A stretch of DNA of 64,000 nt, taken from the NCBI GenBank assembly GCA_965248905.1, contig CBDFKS010000005.1, positions 124,001-188,000 of the forward strand. The letters are read 5' to 3'. A program made the position numbers and the translations under genes. The stretch is from CBDFKS01 sp965248905. GTDB lineage: Bacteria; Chloroflexota; Dehalococcoidia; Lucifugimonadales; JAGWBF01. Position 1 is the first letter of the stretch; every line of letters starts with the position of its first letter. The notes beneath the pieces are model-generated. The model saw only the letters and a list, made by a program, of their open reading frames with translations. It did no database searches and was not told where the DNA came from. Of this stretch, positions 51,339 to 61,324 are shown piece after piece.

Positions 51339-54300
51339 TGGAAGAGCTATTCGGCCTTTCCATGGATCTAATAATGGCGGTCCTCCTGGCCATATTCCTG
51401 GCAGGGCTAGCCATCGTAGCTGTCATGGCCCTCCGCAACCGCATCATGCTCAAGCTGGGGCTGCGAAACATCCCCCGCCGGCGCGCTCAAACCGTACTCG
51501 TTATCGTCGGCGTGATGCTCAGCACCATGATTGCCGCCGCCGCCTTCGGGACCGGGGACACGATCAGTCACTCCATCCGCGTTGAATCGGTAACCGCCTT
51601 GGGGAATATCGATGAGATCATCTTCTCCGCCCGGGCCGGTTCTGAGGACAGGCTGGGCACCGCGGCCTATATCCCTCGGGACCGCTTTGAGCAGCTCAAA
51701 AGGGAGCTGTCCGACGTGGATACCATCGATGGACTGGCACCCGGGCTGGGAGAAACGGTGCCCGTGGTGAACCTCCGAACCAACCTAAGCGAGGGGAGGA
51801 TGAGGATCGCAGGGTTAGACTCCGTTAACCAGGAAGGCTTCGGCACCCTGGTCCTGGTCTCCGGCATCGAGGCCCCTCTAGAGGCGCTGGCCGAGGGCGA
51901 GGCCTACATCAACGACGAGGCAGCCGACGAGCTGGACGCCGTGGCCGGCGACGAGGTACGGCTGTTTGTGGAGGATAGGCCCGTATCCCTGAGGGTAAAG
52001 GGGGTGGTGAAGCGGGGAGGCCTGGCGGGCTCTGACTCTACTCTGATCCTGCCCCTGGAGCGGGCCCAGGGTCTTTTCGGCAGGGAGGGCCAGATCAACT
52101 CCATCGTCGTCTCCAACCGCGGCGGCCTGATGTCCGGCGCCGAACACAGCGAGGAGGTGACTCGAAGACTCAGGGTCCTCTTCTCCGACCCCGAGGTTGC
52201 GGCCCAGCTAAGGGGGCTCCTGGGACGAGAAGAGGTGCTGGCGGCCCTGAAGGAAAGGGAGAAGTCCCGGGGAGGCGATCTGAAGGAGGACCTCGCCAGC
52301 CTCCAGGGCGAGCTCAGAAAGGAGGGGGTGAGCGAGGAGCTCATAGACCTCCTCTCCGACGAGGATGTGTCCGACCAGGTCCTGGACGCCCTGAACGACG
52401 CCGGCCTGGTGGCCATCGAGGGCGAAGCCGACGCCCTGTTCTCCAACCTGGGTGAGCTGCGGGTCCTCGACATAAAGCGCTTCTTCATCGACATAGCGGA
52501 CGTAGCGGGCAGCGCAGTCACCACACTGTTCATCTTCATGGGGATGTTCTCCATATTGGTGGGGGTACTCCTCATCTTCCTGATCTTCATCATGCTGGCG
52601 GCGGCCAGAAGGCCTGAGATGGGCATGGCCCGGGCGGTGGGCGCCAAGCGCAGCCACCTCGTGCAGATGTTCCTTTTCGAGGGGACAGCCTACGCGCTGG
52701 TCGCTGGCGCTATAGGCGTGCTGCTAGGATGGGCAGTGAGCACGGTGATGATAGCCGTCATGAACTGGATCATCGGTAGCTTCGACATAGACTTTCGCCT
52801 ATCGCCCCTCTTCACGGCCCGCAGCGCCATCGTCGCATACTGCCTGGGAATGGCAATTACCTTCGGCACGGTTTACTTTTCCGCCTACCGGGTCAGCCGG
52901 ATGAACATCGTGGCGGCCGTTCGGGGATTGCCCGAAGCACTCCTCCCCGCGGTGGAGCCTCCATTCCTGCGAAGGATCCTGTACGTTCCCAGGGCCGTGG
53001 GCCGGCCGCTGATCTTCCTCTTTAGAGCCATCACGTCGGTCCCCAAGGCCAGGTTTGCCCGGTTCCTAGTCAGCGTGGGCTTGGCCCTCGTGTGGGTGGT
53101 CATCTTCCCCATCTGGATCGGAGACGTGGTGGTGGCGGTGCTTAGATTTGCCTGGCCCTACTTCCTCAGAGGGTGGCTAACTCTACTCATAGGCTTGCTA
53201 ATCCTCCATCTCGGCGTATCCAATGGGACGGAGTCCGTGTTTGCTCTGGGCGGTTCCCTCATGGTCATCGGGCTAGGCTTGATGGGCAGGACGTTGCTCA
53301 AGCGGACCAGCGTCAGGGCCGACTTACGGGACCGCATCGCCTTCACCGCCACCGGGGCCGTGATGCTCCTCTTCTGGGCCCTCCCCCCGGGGCCTTCGAG
53401 GGACTCACCGGCCACCTGGAGGGGGACATCGAGATGATGTTCGTCTCCGGGGTATTCATGGTCGCGGCGGCCGTTTGGACGGTGATGTACAACGCCGACC
53501 TGCTGCTGCGGGGCCTCTCCTTCGTCACCGGGCGGGTGGGCCAGCTGCGCCCCGTGATGATGATTGCGGTGGCCTATCCCCTGAGCGCCAAGTTCCGCAC
53601 CGGCCTCACTTTGGCCATGTTCTCCCTGGTTATGTTCACCGTCGTAGTGATGTCCGTCATCGTCGACAGCTTTGGCAACTCCATCACCTCGGATGTCGAC
53701 GAAGTGACCGGAGGCTGGGACATCCATGGGAACCTGAACTTCAACACCCCAGTCGAGGACATGCGCCAGGCCATCGTCGATGAGCCGCGGCTGGACATAG
53801 GTGACTTCGAGGCGATAGGAGGATACACCACTGTACCCGTGGAGGCGCGTCAGGTGGGGGGCGAGAACCAGCGCTGGGAGCCCTACCGCGTGTTTGCGGC
53901 CGATGACAACTACCTGGACGCCACTGGCCACAAGCTGAAACTCATCGCCGACGGTTATGGCCCCACGGAGGCGCATGTGTGGGAGGCGCTCAAGAACGAC
54001 CCCACCCTCACCGTCGTCGAGGGCTTGGTAGCGCCCACCAGACCCAGCGAAGAAAGCGGCGCCTCCGGCTTCCACCTCGAGGGCGTTTACTACGAAGACG
54101 ACACCATGGCCCCGGTGGCGATAGAGATACGAGAGCGGCTCACGGACGTCGTCATCCCCCTCACGGTGATCGGGGTCCTGGACCGGGTTCATGACCCCTT
54201 CGAGCAATGGATGGGAATGCTTACCTCCAAGAGCGCCGTGGACGACGCAATCCCCTTCCCCATTCCGGTCACAACCCACGCATTCCGCCTTGCAGAGGGG

Positions 54301-54816
54301 GTAGACGGGAAAGCGACCGCCAGGAGCCTGGAGGCGTCTTTCCAGGGGAACGGGATGGAGGCGGACGTACTGGAGGAGGACATCGACCGCGCCGTCGCGG
54401 CGATCAGGGGCTTCTACTATTTGCTCATCGGGTTCATGGCCCTGGGACTGATTGTTGGCATCGCCGGACTCGGTGTGATCAGCACCCGGGCGGTGGTCGA
54501 GCGCCGGCAGCAAATAGGAGTTCTCAGGGCAATAGGCTACCGCCGCTGGATGGTGCAGCTGAGCTTCATGATCGAATCGTCATTCGTGGCGCTGCTAGGA
54601 ATAGCCATCGGGGTCCTTCTCGGCGCCACGTTGTCATACAACGCGATCACGGACATCCGCAACGACGAAGCCATCGACACTCTCCGCTACAGCGTCCCGT
54701 GGCTCCAGATCATCGCCATCATGGCCGGAGCCTACGTCTTCTCCCTGGTAACCACCTTCCTGCCGGCTCGTCAGGCATCCCGCATCTACCCGGCGGAGGC
54801 CCTGCGCTATGAGTAG
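51338..54816 (+). pseudogene. Giant MacB/FtsX-type ABC permease, single frameshift
   Basis: The first part (51338-~53390) reads MEELFGLSMDLIMAVLLAIF, a MacB-like periplasmic domain, a coiled-coil-like acidic segment and an FtsX domain (LVQMFLFEGTAYALVAGAIG). At CTCCCCCCGGGGCC (C6 at 53383-53388) the frame changes; one more C gives LPPGAFEGLTGHLEGD and continues to the end at 54816 with a second FtsX core (RRQQIGVLRAIGYRRWMVQL). The intact paralogue downstream (54949-58416) confirms one ~1160-residue protein. The gene is inactive if the deletion is real. Confidence 0.8.
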
Positions 54817-54948
54817 ACGCTTGTACATGCCAGGCGAAACGGCTTCGAATGCATATTATTAGTCTGTAGGGTTCGCCTAGGTAAACAGGAATATAACGAA
54901 CCAAGCGATTCTAATTGACCCACAGTCTGCCCTGCGTCCCGGAGGATG

Positions 54949-57900
54949 ATGGAAGAGCTATTCGGCATTCCCATGGACGGGATCATGGTCTTCTTGCTGG
55001 TCATATTTGTGGCTGCGATGTTGGTCGTGGGCTTCATGGCCTTGCGCAACCGCATCATGCTGAAGCTGGCCCTGCGAAACATTCCCCGCCGGCGTACACA
55101 GACCGTTCTCATTATCATCGGCATTATGCTCAGCTCCGTCATCATGGCGGCGGCTTTCGGCACCGGAGACACCATAAGATTCTCCATTCACAACGAGGCG
55201 GTGAAACTGCTCGGTACTATCGATGAGATTATCGTCGCGTCCAGGGCCGGCGCCGAGGACAGCTTCGGCACCTCTTCTTATGTACCTATTGAGCGCTTCG
55301 AGCAGATCAAAGAGGACCTGCAGAACTTCGATACCATAGACGGCCTGTCTCCCGGCATAGGCGAAACGGTGCCCGGTGTTAATCCCAGGACCTCTCTCAG
55401 CGAGGGACAGATGAGAGTGGCGGGGGTTGATCCTGTGTCCCTGGCGGGCTTCGGCACCTTCAACTTGACCTCGGGCGGAGAAGCGCTCCTGGAAAGCCTG
55501 TCGGAAGGCGAAGCCTATATCAACGATAAAGCCGCTGAAGAGCTGGACGCGAGGGCAGGCGACACCATACAGGTCTTCGTAGACAGTGAATCTCTGCCTT
55601 TCGTCGTGAAGGGAGTGGTAGACAGGGGTGGCCTAGCGGGAGACGCGTCGACGCTGATCATCCCTCTGGAGCGTGCCCAAAGGCTATTCGGCAGAGATGG
55701 CCAGATCAACTCCATGGTTGTCTCCAACGTTGGAGACGAAACGAGCGGAGCCGACCTGAGCGAGGAGGTCACCCGGGAGCTACGGGTGATTTTCGCCGAC
55801 AGGACGGTGGCATCTCGGCTAAAGGAGCTGCTAAATCATGATGAAGTCCTAAACGCTTTAGAGGTAAGGGAGGCCCGGCTGAGCGATCCCCTGAAGGCCG
55901 AGATCGCCGAGCTCAGAGGAGAGCTGAAAAAGGAAGACGTTAGCGACGAGCTGATCAGTATCCTGGCCGACGAAGATGTCTCGGAAGAGGCCCTGGAAGC
56001 CCTTGATAGAGCTGATCTCAGCCAGATAGAGCGGCAGGCCGACACCCTGTTCAATAGGCTTGCCGAGTTCCGAGTGATCGACATCAAACGTATTCTCATC
56101 GATCAGGCGGATGAAATCAGCAGCTTCGTTACCAGCTTCTTTATAGTCTTGGGACTGTTCTCCATCATGGTGGGGGTCCTGCTAATCTTCCTGATATTCG
56201 TCCTCCTGGCCGCGGCTAGAAGGTCTGAGATGGGCATGGCAAGGGCTGTGGGGGCCAAGCGCAGCCATCTGGTGCAGATGTTCGTTTTCGAGGGCACGGC
56301 TTACTCGTTGGTTTCGTCAGCCGTGGGTGTGCTAATAGGCATACTGATAAGCGGCCTCATAACCTTTGCAGTCAACAAGATCATCTCTGGGGCTGACGAA
56401 GACTTCAGTTTCACGTGGCATGTGGAGCCTCGGAGCGCCATAGTCGCCTACTGCCTGGGCATGGTCATCACCTTCGCTACCGTGGGTTTCTCCGCCTATC
56501 GTGTCAGCCGCCTAAATATCGTCTCCGCCGTTCGGGGATTACCGACTCCTATGACGGTTAACACCACAAGCTGGCGGGAGATACTTCTAGCTCCATTCCA
56601 GGCGTTGATCCGCCCTGTTAGATATGCAGGCCGAAGTGGCCTGGCTTTTGTGAAAATCCAGCCTTTGGTCGCCCTAAACTTGCTTCGCCAGGTCATATTG
56701 GCCACTCTCTCAATTCCATTTGTTGTGATAGGGACCCTGTTCCAGATGCTATGGCTTCCCTTCAAGCAGGGTTGGCTTGCGGTCATCCTGGGAGTTTTCA
56801 TTACCTGGTTAGGGACGCAGAATGACGAAGCAGGCCCATTCAGAATTGGCGTCTCGATCACTATCGTGGGCATAGGCCTCATGATACGAACTGTGCTGCA
56901 GCGCACTTCAACCCGTGCCGACATACGGGACCGCATCGCCTACACCTTCATGGGAGTGTTGATGCTTGTTTTCTGGGTGCTGCCCTTCGGAGTCATCAGG
57001 GATATGGCAGGTGAGCTGGACGGCGGCATAGAGATGTTCTTTATCTCCGGGATAGCCATGGTGGCTGCGGCCGTATGGACGGTGATGTACAACGCCGACT
57101 TGATCCTGAAGGCCCTGACCTTCGTCAGCGGGCGTACAGGCAAGCTGCGTCCCGTCATGGTAACCGCCGTGGCCTATCCCATGAGCGCCAAGTTTCGCAC
57201 CGGCCTAACGCTGGCAATGTTCGCTCTGGTCATCTTCACCCTTATCGTCATGTCCATCCTCACCAACGTTTTCGATGTTTCCAGCGTGGACCAAGAAACG
57301 GTGACGGGTGGTTGGGATGTCGAGGGGATGGTGAACCTCAATACCCCAATCGAGGATATACGTCAGGCGATCGACGAGGAGCCGGCGCTTCGCCTTCAGG
57401 ACTTCGAGGCCATCGGAGGTTACACCTTCGTGCCTATTGAGGCCCGCCAGGTGGGAGCGGATGAGCAGCGCTGGCGCTGGTACGGCGCCCGCGCGGCAAA
57501 CGACGAGTTTCTCAGTGCCGCCAACTACAAGCTGAAACTCAAAGCCCCTGGCTACGGTGAAACAGATAGGGATGTGTGGCAAGCACTTAAGGATGATCCC
57601 AACCTGGCCGTGGTGGAAGCGCTGGTGGTGCCCAGGCGCTCCGACTTCGATGACAGCGAAGTACCCTTCAAGCTGGAAGGATTCTTCTACGAGGACGATC
57701 ATATGCCCGCCGTGGATATCGAGGTCAGAGAGCCTCGAACTGGCGAGATCATCCAGCTCAAAGTCATAGGTGTCCTGGACCAGCTTTCCGACTCCTTTGG
57801 CGAGCTTGGTTTCGGACTGTTTAGCTCTAAGTCGATACTGGACGAAGCCATACCCTTCCCGGTCCCAATTAACACATATCGATTCCGTTTAGTTGAAGGA

Positions 57901-58416
57901 CTGGACAAAGGGCAGGTAGCGAAGGCACTGGAGGCATCCTTCCAGGAGCACGGCATGGAGACAGAGGTCTTGGAAGAGGTTGTTAAAGACAACGCCGCAG
58001 CCAACCGGGCCTTTAATTACATATTCACAGGTTTCATGGGATTGGGCCTTCTGGTGGGAATCGCAGCCCTCGGGGTCATTAGTCTACGGGCCGTGGTGGA
58101 GAGGCGTCAGCAGATCGGAGTACTGAGAGCCATCGGATATCGTCGAAGAATGATTCAGCTAAGCTTCCTGCTGGAGTCCTCGTTCATCGCCCTTCTAGGT
58201 GTGGCCATTGGGGTGGCCTTAGGCACCATCATCTCCTGGAATATCGTTAATGACGTCCGGGAACGCGAGAACATCGAGACCCTTCGGTTCAGCATACCCT
58301 GGATTCAGATTATCGTGATCATCGCCATTGCTTACCTGTTCTCGTTGGCAACCACATTCCTCCCTGCTCGACAGGCCTCTCGCATATACCCAGCAGAAGC
58401 ACTGCGTTACGAGTAA
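54949..58416 (+). CDS. Giant MacB/FtsX-type ABC permease, intact paralogue
   Basis: About 1155 residues; ATG 54949 (or 54946) after CGGAGG. N-terminal helix (MDGIMVFLLVIFVAAMLVVG), MacB periplasmic core domain (~60-250), an acidic Leu/Glu-rich segment (LKAEIAELRGELKKEDVSDE), a first FtsX domain (ARAVGAKRSHLVQMFVFEGT), several more membrane helices, a second outer domain (~800-1000) and a C-terminal FtsX domain (RRQQIGVLRAIGYRRRMIQL ... FLPARQASRIYPAEALRYE). Two permease units fused into one chain. It probably works with the ATPase at 50598. Confidence 0.9.
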   Translation: MEELFGIPMDGIMVFLLVIFVAAMLVVGFMALRNRIMLKLALRNIPRRRTQTVLIIIGIMLSSVIMAAAFGTGDTIRFSIHNEAVKLLGTIDEIIVASRAGAEDSFGTSSYVPIERFEQIKEDLQNFDTIDGLSPGIGETVPGVNPRTSLSEGQMRVAGVDPVSLAGFGTFNLTSGGEALLESLSEGEAYINDKAAEELDARAGDTIQVFVDSESLPFVVKGVVDRGGLAGDASTLIIPLERAQRLFGRDGQINSMVVSNVGDETSGADLSEEVTRELRVIFADRTVASRLKELLNHDEVLNALEVREARLSDPLKAEIAELRGELKKEDVSDELISILADEDVSEEALEALDRADLSQIERQADTLFNRLAEFRVIDIKRILIDQADEISSFVTSFFIVLGLFSIMVGVLLIFLIFVLLAAARRSEMGMARAVGAKRSHLVQMFVFEGTAYSLVSSAVGVLIGILISGLITFAVNKIISGADEDFSFTWHVEPRSAIVAYCLGMVITFATVGFSAYRVSRLNIVSAVRGLPTPMTVNTTSWREILLAPFQALIRPVRYAGRSGLAFVKIQPLVALNLLRQVILATLSIPFVVIGTLFQMLWLPFKQGWLAVILGVFITWLGTQNDEAGPFRIGVSITIVGIGLMIRTVLQRTSTRADIRDRIAYTFMGVLMLVFWVLPFGVIRDMAGELDGGIEMFFISGIAMVAAAVWTVMYNADLILKALTFVSGRTGKLRPVMVTAVAYPMSAKFRTGLTLAMFALVIFTLIVMSILTNVFDVSSVDQETVTGGWDVEGMVNLNTPIEDIRQAIDEEPALRLQDFEAIGGYTFVPIEARQVGADEQRWRWYGARAANDEFLSAANYKLKLKAPGYGETDRDVWQALKDDPNLAVVEALVVPRRSDFDDSEVPFKLEGFFYEDDHMPAVDIEVREPRTGEIIQLKVIGVLDQLSDSFGELGFGLFSSKSILDEAIPFPVPINTYRFRLVEGLDKGQVAKALEASFQEHGMETEVLEEVVKDNAAANRAFNYIFTGFMGLGLLVGIAALGVISLRAVVERRQQIGVLRAIGYRRRMIQLSFLLESSFIALLGVAIGVALGTIISWNIVNDVRERENIETLRFSIPWIQIIVIIAIAYLFSLATTFLPARQASRIYPAEALRYE

Positions 58417-58575
58417 CAGTCGCGTCATTAAGCTCCCAGGCTCTTTCAATTATCATTGCTAGAAGCGTAGGCCGGTACAAACCGGGCACATTGGTAACAG
58501 AAAAACCGGGAACATGGGTGACACTTTCCTGGAAGACAAGCGAAATGGCGGTGGGGGTTTCACCCTCACCCCGAC

Positions 58576-58598
58576 CCTTCGACAAGCTCAGGGCCACC
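58576..58598. repeat. Dispersed 23-25-bp repeat inside a larger palindromic repeat
   Basis: CCTTCGACAAGCTCAGGG plus CCACC, a third relative of the units at 6081 and 22594. It sits within a CCCTCACCCC ... GGGGGTGAGGG block, apparently interrupting it. Confidence 0.6.
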
Positions 58599-58790
58599 CC
58601 TCTCCCACTGGGAGAGGGGCCGGGGGTGAGGGCACCTACGTAGCAATGACCGTAGAGGAGAACTAAAAGACCCTGAGCAAGCTAACTATAGATCTAGCCA
58701 GAGAGACGTTCAAAAATTACATTTGAATCGTGAAAACTTGATCTCGCATCATAAAGTGAGATGCATTTTTGTTTCAAGAATTCATTGTAG

Positions 58791-58819
58791 TTGACACTTA
58801 ATTAAGTGCCTGCTACAAT
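58791..58819 (+). promoter_or_regulatory. Promoter with palindromic operator of the ArsR operon
   Basis: TTGACA (58791-58796), 17-bp spacer, TACAAT (58814-58819). The perfect palindrome CACTTAATTAAGTG (58795-58808) overlaps the -35 box and spacer, a fitting ArsR-dimer site. The -10 box ends 6 bp before the GTG start, so transcription would begin at or near the start codon. Confidence 0.75.
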
Positions 58820-58825
58820 ATCTCG

Positions 58826-59146
58826 GTGCTAGATCAGGCTCTACGTGCCATCGCTGAACCCCGCCGGCGGCAGATCCTTCTGTTAACCAAGGATATCGAG
58901 CTTTCTTCCGGGGAGATAGCAGCACACTTTGACATCACCCCTCCGGCAGTCTCTCAGCACTTGAAAATGCTGGCAGAGGTGGGTCTGGTGTCAGTCCGTA
59001 AAGAAGGGCCCCGCCGGCTATATCGAACGCGGCCGGAGGGCCTGGAAGGGCTCAGGGGATTTCTCTCTGAGTTCTGGGACTCGCGACTACAGGTGCTCAA
59101 GGAGCTGGCTGAAGCTCAAGAGATGGGAGTGGAAAGTGACTTCTAA
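58826..59146 (+). CDS. ArsR-family transcriptional regulator
   Basis: 106 residues. GTG 58826; no Shine-Dalgarno, consistent with a leaderless mRNA. MLDQALRAIAEPRRRQILLL, GEIAAHFDITPPAVSQHLKM and VRKEGPRRLYRTRPEGLE show the winged-helix fold, without the metal-binding C-V-C box. It overlaps the SRPBCC gene by 11 bp, a known partnership of ArsR-like regulators with AHSA1-type proteins. It probably represses its own promoter through the palindrome. Confidence 0.9.
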   Translation: MLDQALRAIAEPRRRQILLLTKDIELSSGEIAAHFDITPPAVSQHLKMLAEVGLVSVRKEGPRRLYRTRPEGLEGLRGFLSEFWDSRLQVLKELAEAQEMGVESDF

Positions 59147-59594
59147 AGAAGAGGAAGCCGTAGAGGTACAGGTACGTATCGCCGCCCGCCCGGAGACCAT
59201 ATTCCCATACCTCACCGAGCCGGAGAAGATGGTTCTTTGGCAGGGCGTCAGTGCCGATTTACAGGCACGGCCGGGTGGAGTGTATCGAGTGAACGTCACG
59301 GGCACCAACATCGCCGTCGGTGAATACCTGGAAGTAGTGCCTAACCAGCGCGTCGTCTTTACGTGGGGATGGGAGGGCAGCCCTCTGCCACCAGGCTCCA
59401 GCACAGTAGAGATATCGCTGATTCCCGATGGCAGTGGCACCATAGTTCGATTGAGGCACTCGGGCCTGCCACCCGACCAGCGACAGCCCCACACCGAAGG
59501 CTGGGATCATTACCTGGAGCGCCTCACCACGGTTGCCGAAGGACGGGACCCTGGGCCCGACCCGTGGGCGTCGGATCATGACCACGCGAGTTAG
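59136..59594 (+). CDS. SRPBCC / AHSA1-like domain protein
   Basis: 152 residues starting GTG 59136. VRIAARPETIFPYLTEPEKM, PGGVYRVNVTGTNIAVGEYL, RVVFTWGWEGSPLPPGSSTV and LRHSGLPPDQRQPHTEGWDH are the lipid/ligand-binding START-like fold of the AHSA1 family. Translationally coupled to the ArsR regulator (overlap). It may bind a small hydrophobic ligand; the ArsR-AHSA1 pair is common but rarely characterised. Confidence 0.88.
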   Translation: MTSKEEEAVEVQVRIAARPETIFPYLTEPEKMVLWQGVSADLQARPGGVYRVNVTGTNIAVGEYLEVVPNQRVVFTWGWEGSPLPPGSSTVEISLIPDGSGTIVRLRHSGLPPDQRQPHTEGWDHYLERLTTVAEGRDPGPDPWASDHDHAS

Positions 59595-59659
59595 CTCGAA
59601 ACCATCGCTTTAGCAGACCCATTAGTACCATATGGATCGCTAACAGAAGGGGAGGCATC

Positions 59660-59968
59660 ATGAAACGCATTTTGGTACGGTACAAAGTTAGGGGAGACAA
59701 AGCAGCAGAAAACGAAAATTACATTAAGAAGGTTTTTGAAGAGCTAAAACGTACTGGGCCGCAAGGTTTTCGGTACGCGTCGTTCAAACAGGACGATGGA
59801 CTGAGCTTCGTTCACATAGCTTCGATTGAGTCCGAGGGAGAGAACAATCCCTTGGGGGAATCGCCTGCCTTCAAGGCCTTTCAAGCAGAGATTAGAGACA
59901 GGTGTGAGGAACCCCCGGTTGCAGTAGAGCTGAGTGAAATCGGGTCTTATCGGTTTTTCGAAAGCTGA
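59660..59968 (+). CDS. Small ABM-like (antibiotic monooxygenase-fold) protein
   Basis: 102 residues; ATG 59660 after GGGGAGGCATC. KRILVRYKVRGDKAAENENY, FEELKRTGPQGFRYASFKQD and FVHIASIESEGENNPLGESP have the dimeric ferredoxin-like alpha/beta alternation of ABM/DUF-type small proteins. Function unknown; it starts a run of small single-domain genes on the plus strand. Confidence 0.7.
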   Translation: MKRILVRYKVRGDKAAENENYIKKVFEELKRTGPQGFRYASFKQDDGLSFVHIASIESEGENNPLGESPAFKAFQAEIRDRCEEPPVAVELSEIGSYRFFES

Positions 59969-60014
59969 GGGACAGAATTGAGATTGATGAATGTCAAAAT
60001 AAAGGAGGTTGACC

Positions 60015-60380
60015 ATGCCTAACCCGGTGGTCCATTGGGAGATGGGAACCAAGGATGCGAACAAACTGCAAGAGTTCTATACGAATGTGTTCGGTTGGAA
60101 GATCGACTCCAATAATCCCATGAACTATGGGATGGTGGAGACCGGTGGCCACGAAGGGACCGATGGCCACGGAGGAGTAAATGGCGCCATCTTCCAGGTG
60201 GATGACGACGCTCCATTTCTCACGATCTATATCCAGGTAGATGACCTGCAAGCCTACCTGGACAAAGCGGAAAAAATGGGCGCCAAAACGGTGATGCCTC
60301 CCACGGAAATCCCGGGGGTCGTTACATTCGCAGTTTTCACCGACCCGGGTGGCAATCGAATGGGTCTTGTAAAGGGATAA
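60015..60380 (+). CDS. VOC (glyoxalase/bleomycin-resistance fold) protein
   Basis: 121 residues; ATG 60015 after AAAGGAGGTTGACC. NPVVHWEMGTKDANKLQEFY, TNVFGWKID, FLTIYIQVDDLQAYLDKAEK, FAVFTDPGGNRMGLVKG show the paired beta-alpha-beta-beta-beta units. The metal positions (His in VHWE, Glu missing near TIYIQ) suggest a non-metal or divergent member. Role unknown. Confidence 0.85.
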   Translation: MPNPVVHWEMGTKDANKLQEFYTNVFGWKIDSNNPMNYGMVETGGHEGTDGHGGVNGAIFQVDDDAPFLTIYIQVDDLQAYLDKAEKMGAKTVMPPTEIPGVVTFAVFTDPGGNRMGLVKG

Positions 60381-60471
60381 GGGTCCAGCGACACCAGGCT
60401 AACGCCTGTTAATAAGTGAGGGCAAATAATTCGCGCTGATCATTGCGCGAATAAAAAGAGGAGGAGCCGAA

Positions 60472-60726
60472 ATGCCAAAGTTCTTGGACTATCACGAGAG
60501 CCTACCACCGATGCCGCCAGAGGCGATGGAGGAAGGGAAGCGTATGATGCAGGAAGGGAAGCCAAACCAGTTCGGAGCAAAGGGTATTAACGTGTTCTTG
60601 GGCACTGGAGGCCAGGCTTGGTGTCTCAGCGAGGCCCCCGACGCCGAAGCTGTTGTCAAGAGCCACGAAGCTATGGGTATCCCGATTGACAAGCACAACA
60701 TTCACGAGGTAAACAGCTTCGTATAG
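60472..60726 (+). CDS. DUF4242-like small protein
   Basis: 84 residues; ATG 60472 after GAGGAGCCGAA. MPKFLDYHESLPPMPPEAME and CLSEAPDAEAVVKSHEAMGI are the DUF4242 pattern (a nickel-binding-like small ferredoxin-fold family, SCO4226-type). His in DYHES and HEAMGI positions are metal candidates. It ends at a bidirectional terminator. Confidence 0.7.
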   Translation: MPKFLDYHESLPPMPPEAMEEGKRMMQEGKPNQFGAKGINVFLGTGGQAWCLSEAPDAEAVVKSHEAMGIPIDKHNIHEVNSFV

Positions 60727-60785
60727 GTCGTTGGAGGGCTCGGCTGTGAGCCGTCGGTTGCGTAGGATAACCCTAGCACCATAAA

Positions 60786-60817
60786 TTAGAGGCTCCGCCA
60801 TTTGGCGGAGCCTCTAA
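60786..60817. terminator. Bidirectional terminator
   Basis: TTAGAGGCTCCGCCA (60786-60800) pairs with TGGCGGAGCCTCTAA (60803-60817) between convergent genes. Confidence 0.88.
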
Positions 60818-60842
60818 CGTTCAGACACTGATGTCGTACCGA

Positions 60843-61232
60843 TTAAATCGAATCCACCCCAGCCTGGGCGCAGTCCTCATCCTGCTGGCCGGTGCCACCG
60901 CCCACACCACATGCGCCGTCCACCAGGCCGCCACGTACAATAGGGACTCCTCCTTGAGAGGCGATCATGTGGTTCCCTTCGTGGGCCTTGATTTCTTGGA
61001 CGATGGCGGCTCCGGGGTCGATGGCGCCACTGGGTCTCCCCATGCCAGCCGAGGCCACGGCTTTGCCCTGACAGCCGTAGGCTCCCGCCCATATGGCACC
61101 GTCCATGCGATTGAAGGCCATAAGGCGGCCGCCCGCGTCCACCACCGCCACACTGATCCTTATATTAAGCTCCTTGGCCTTTGCGATTGCTACGTCGGCA
61201 ATTTTGTTCGCTTCAGCTAGAGTCAAAGCCAT
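60843..61232 (-). CDS. GlcG/HbpS family protein
   Basis: 129 residues; ATG 61232 after GGAAGGGGATGTTCGA. MALTLAEANKIADVAIAKAK, RISVAVVDAGGRLMAFNRMD, GKAVASAGMGRPSGAID, IVRGGLVDGACGVGGGTGQQ are the HbpS/GlcG (DUF336) fold, which binds haem or cobalamin in some members. A close paralogue lies 92 bp upstream in the same direction, so it is a tandem duplication. Ligand unknown. Confidence 0.9.
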   Translation of the reverse strand: MALTLAEANKIADVAIAKAKELNIRISVAVVDAGGRLMAFNRMDGAIWAGAYGCQGKAVASAGMGRPSGAIDPGAAIVQEIKAHEGNHMIASQGGVPIVRGGLVDGACGVGGGTGQQDEDCAQAGVDSI

Positions 61233-61324
61233 TCGAACATCCCCTTCCTTGATTGTAAATCACTTAAATCTAAGATAACTGTTCACGGACGCGATGTAGG
61301 TGACGGGCTGGATCTCAATGGGCC

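Larger units (their letters stand above)
58417..58825. other. Intergenic region with repeat block and ArsR promoter
   Basis: About 400 bp. It holds a repeat block at 58561-58632 (CCCTCTCCCACTGGGAGAGG type palindrome with a nested copy of the 24-25-bp unit), and at its end the ArsR promoter/operator. Confidence 0.6.

Noticed and set aside
53158..54513. 451-aa minus-strand frame in the permease gene
   Set aside because: Antisense to a permease part that matches its intact paralogue; His/Gly/Asp-rich composition is that of a shadow frame.
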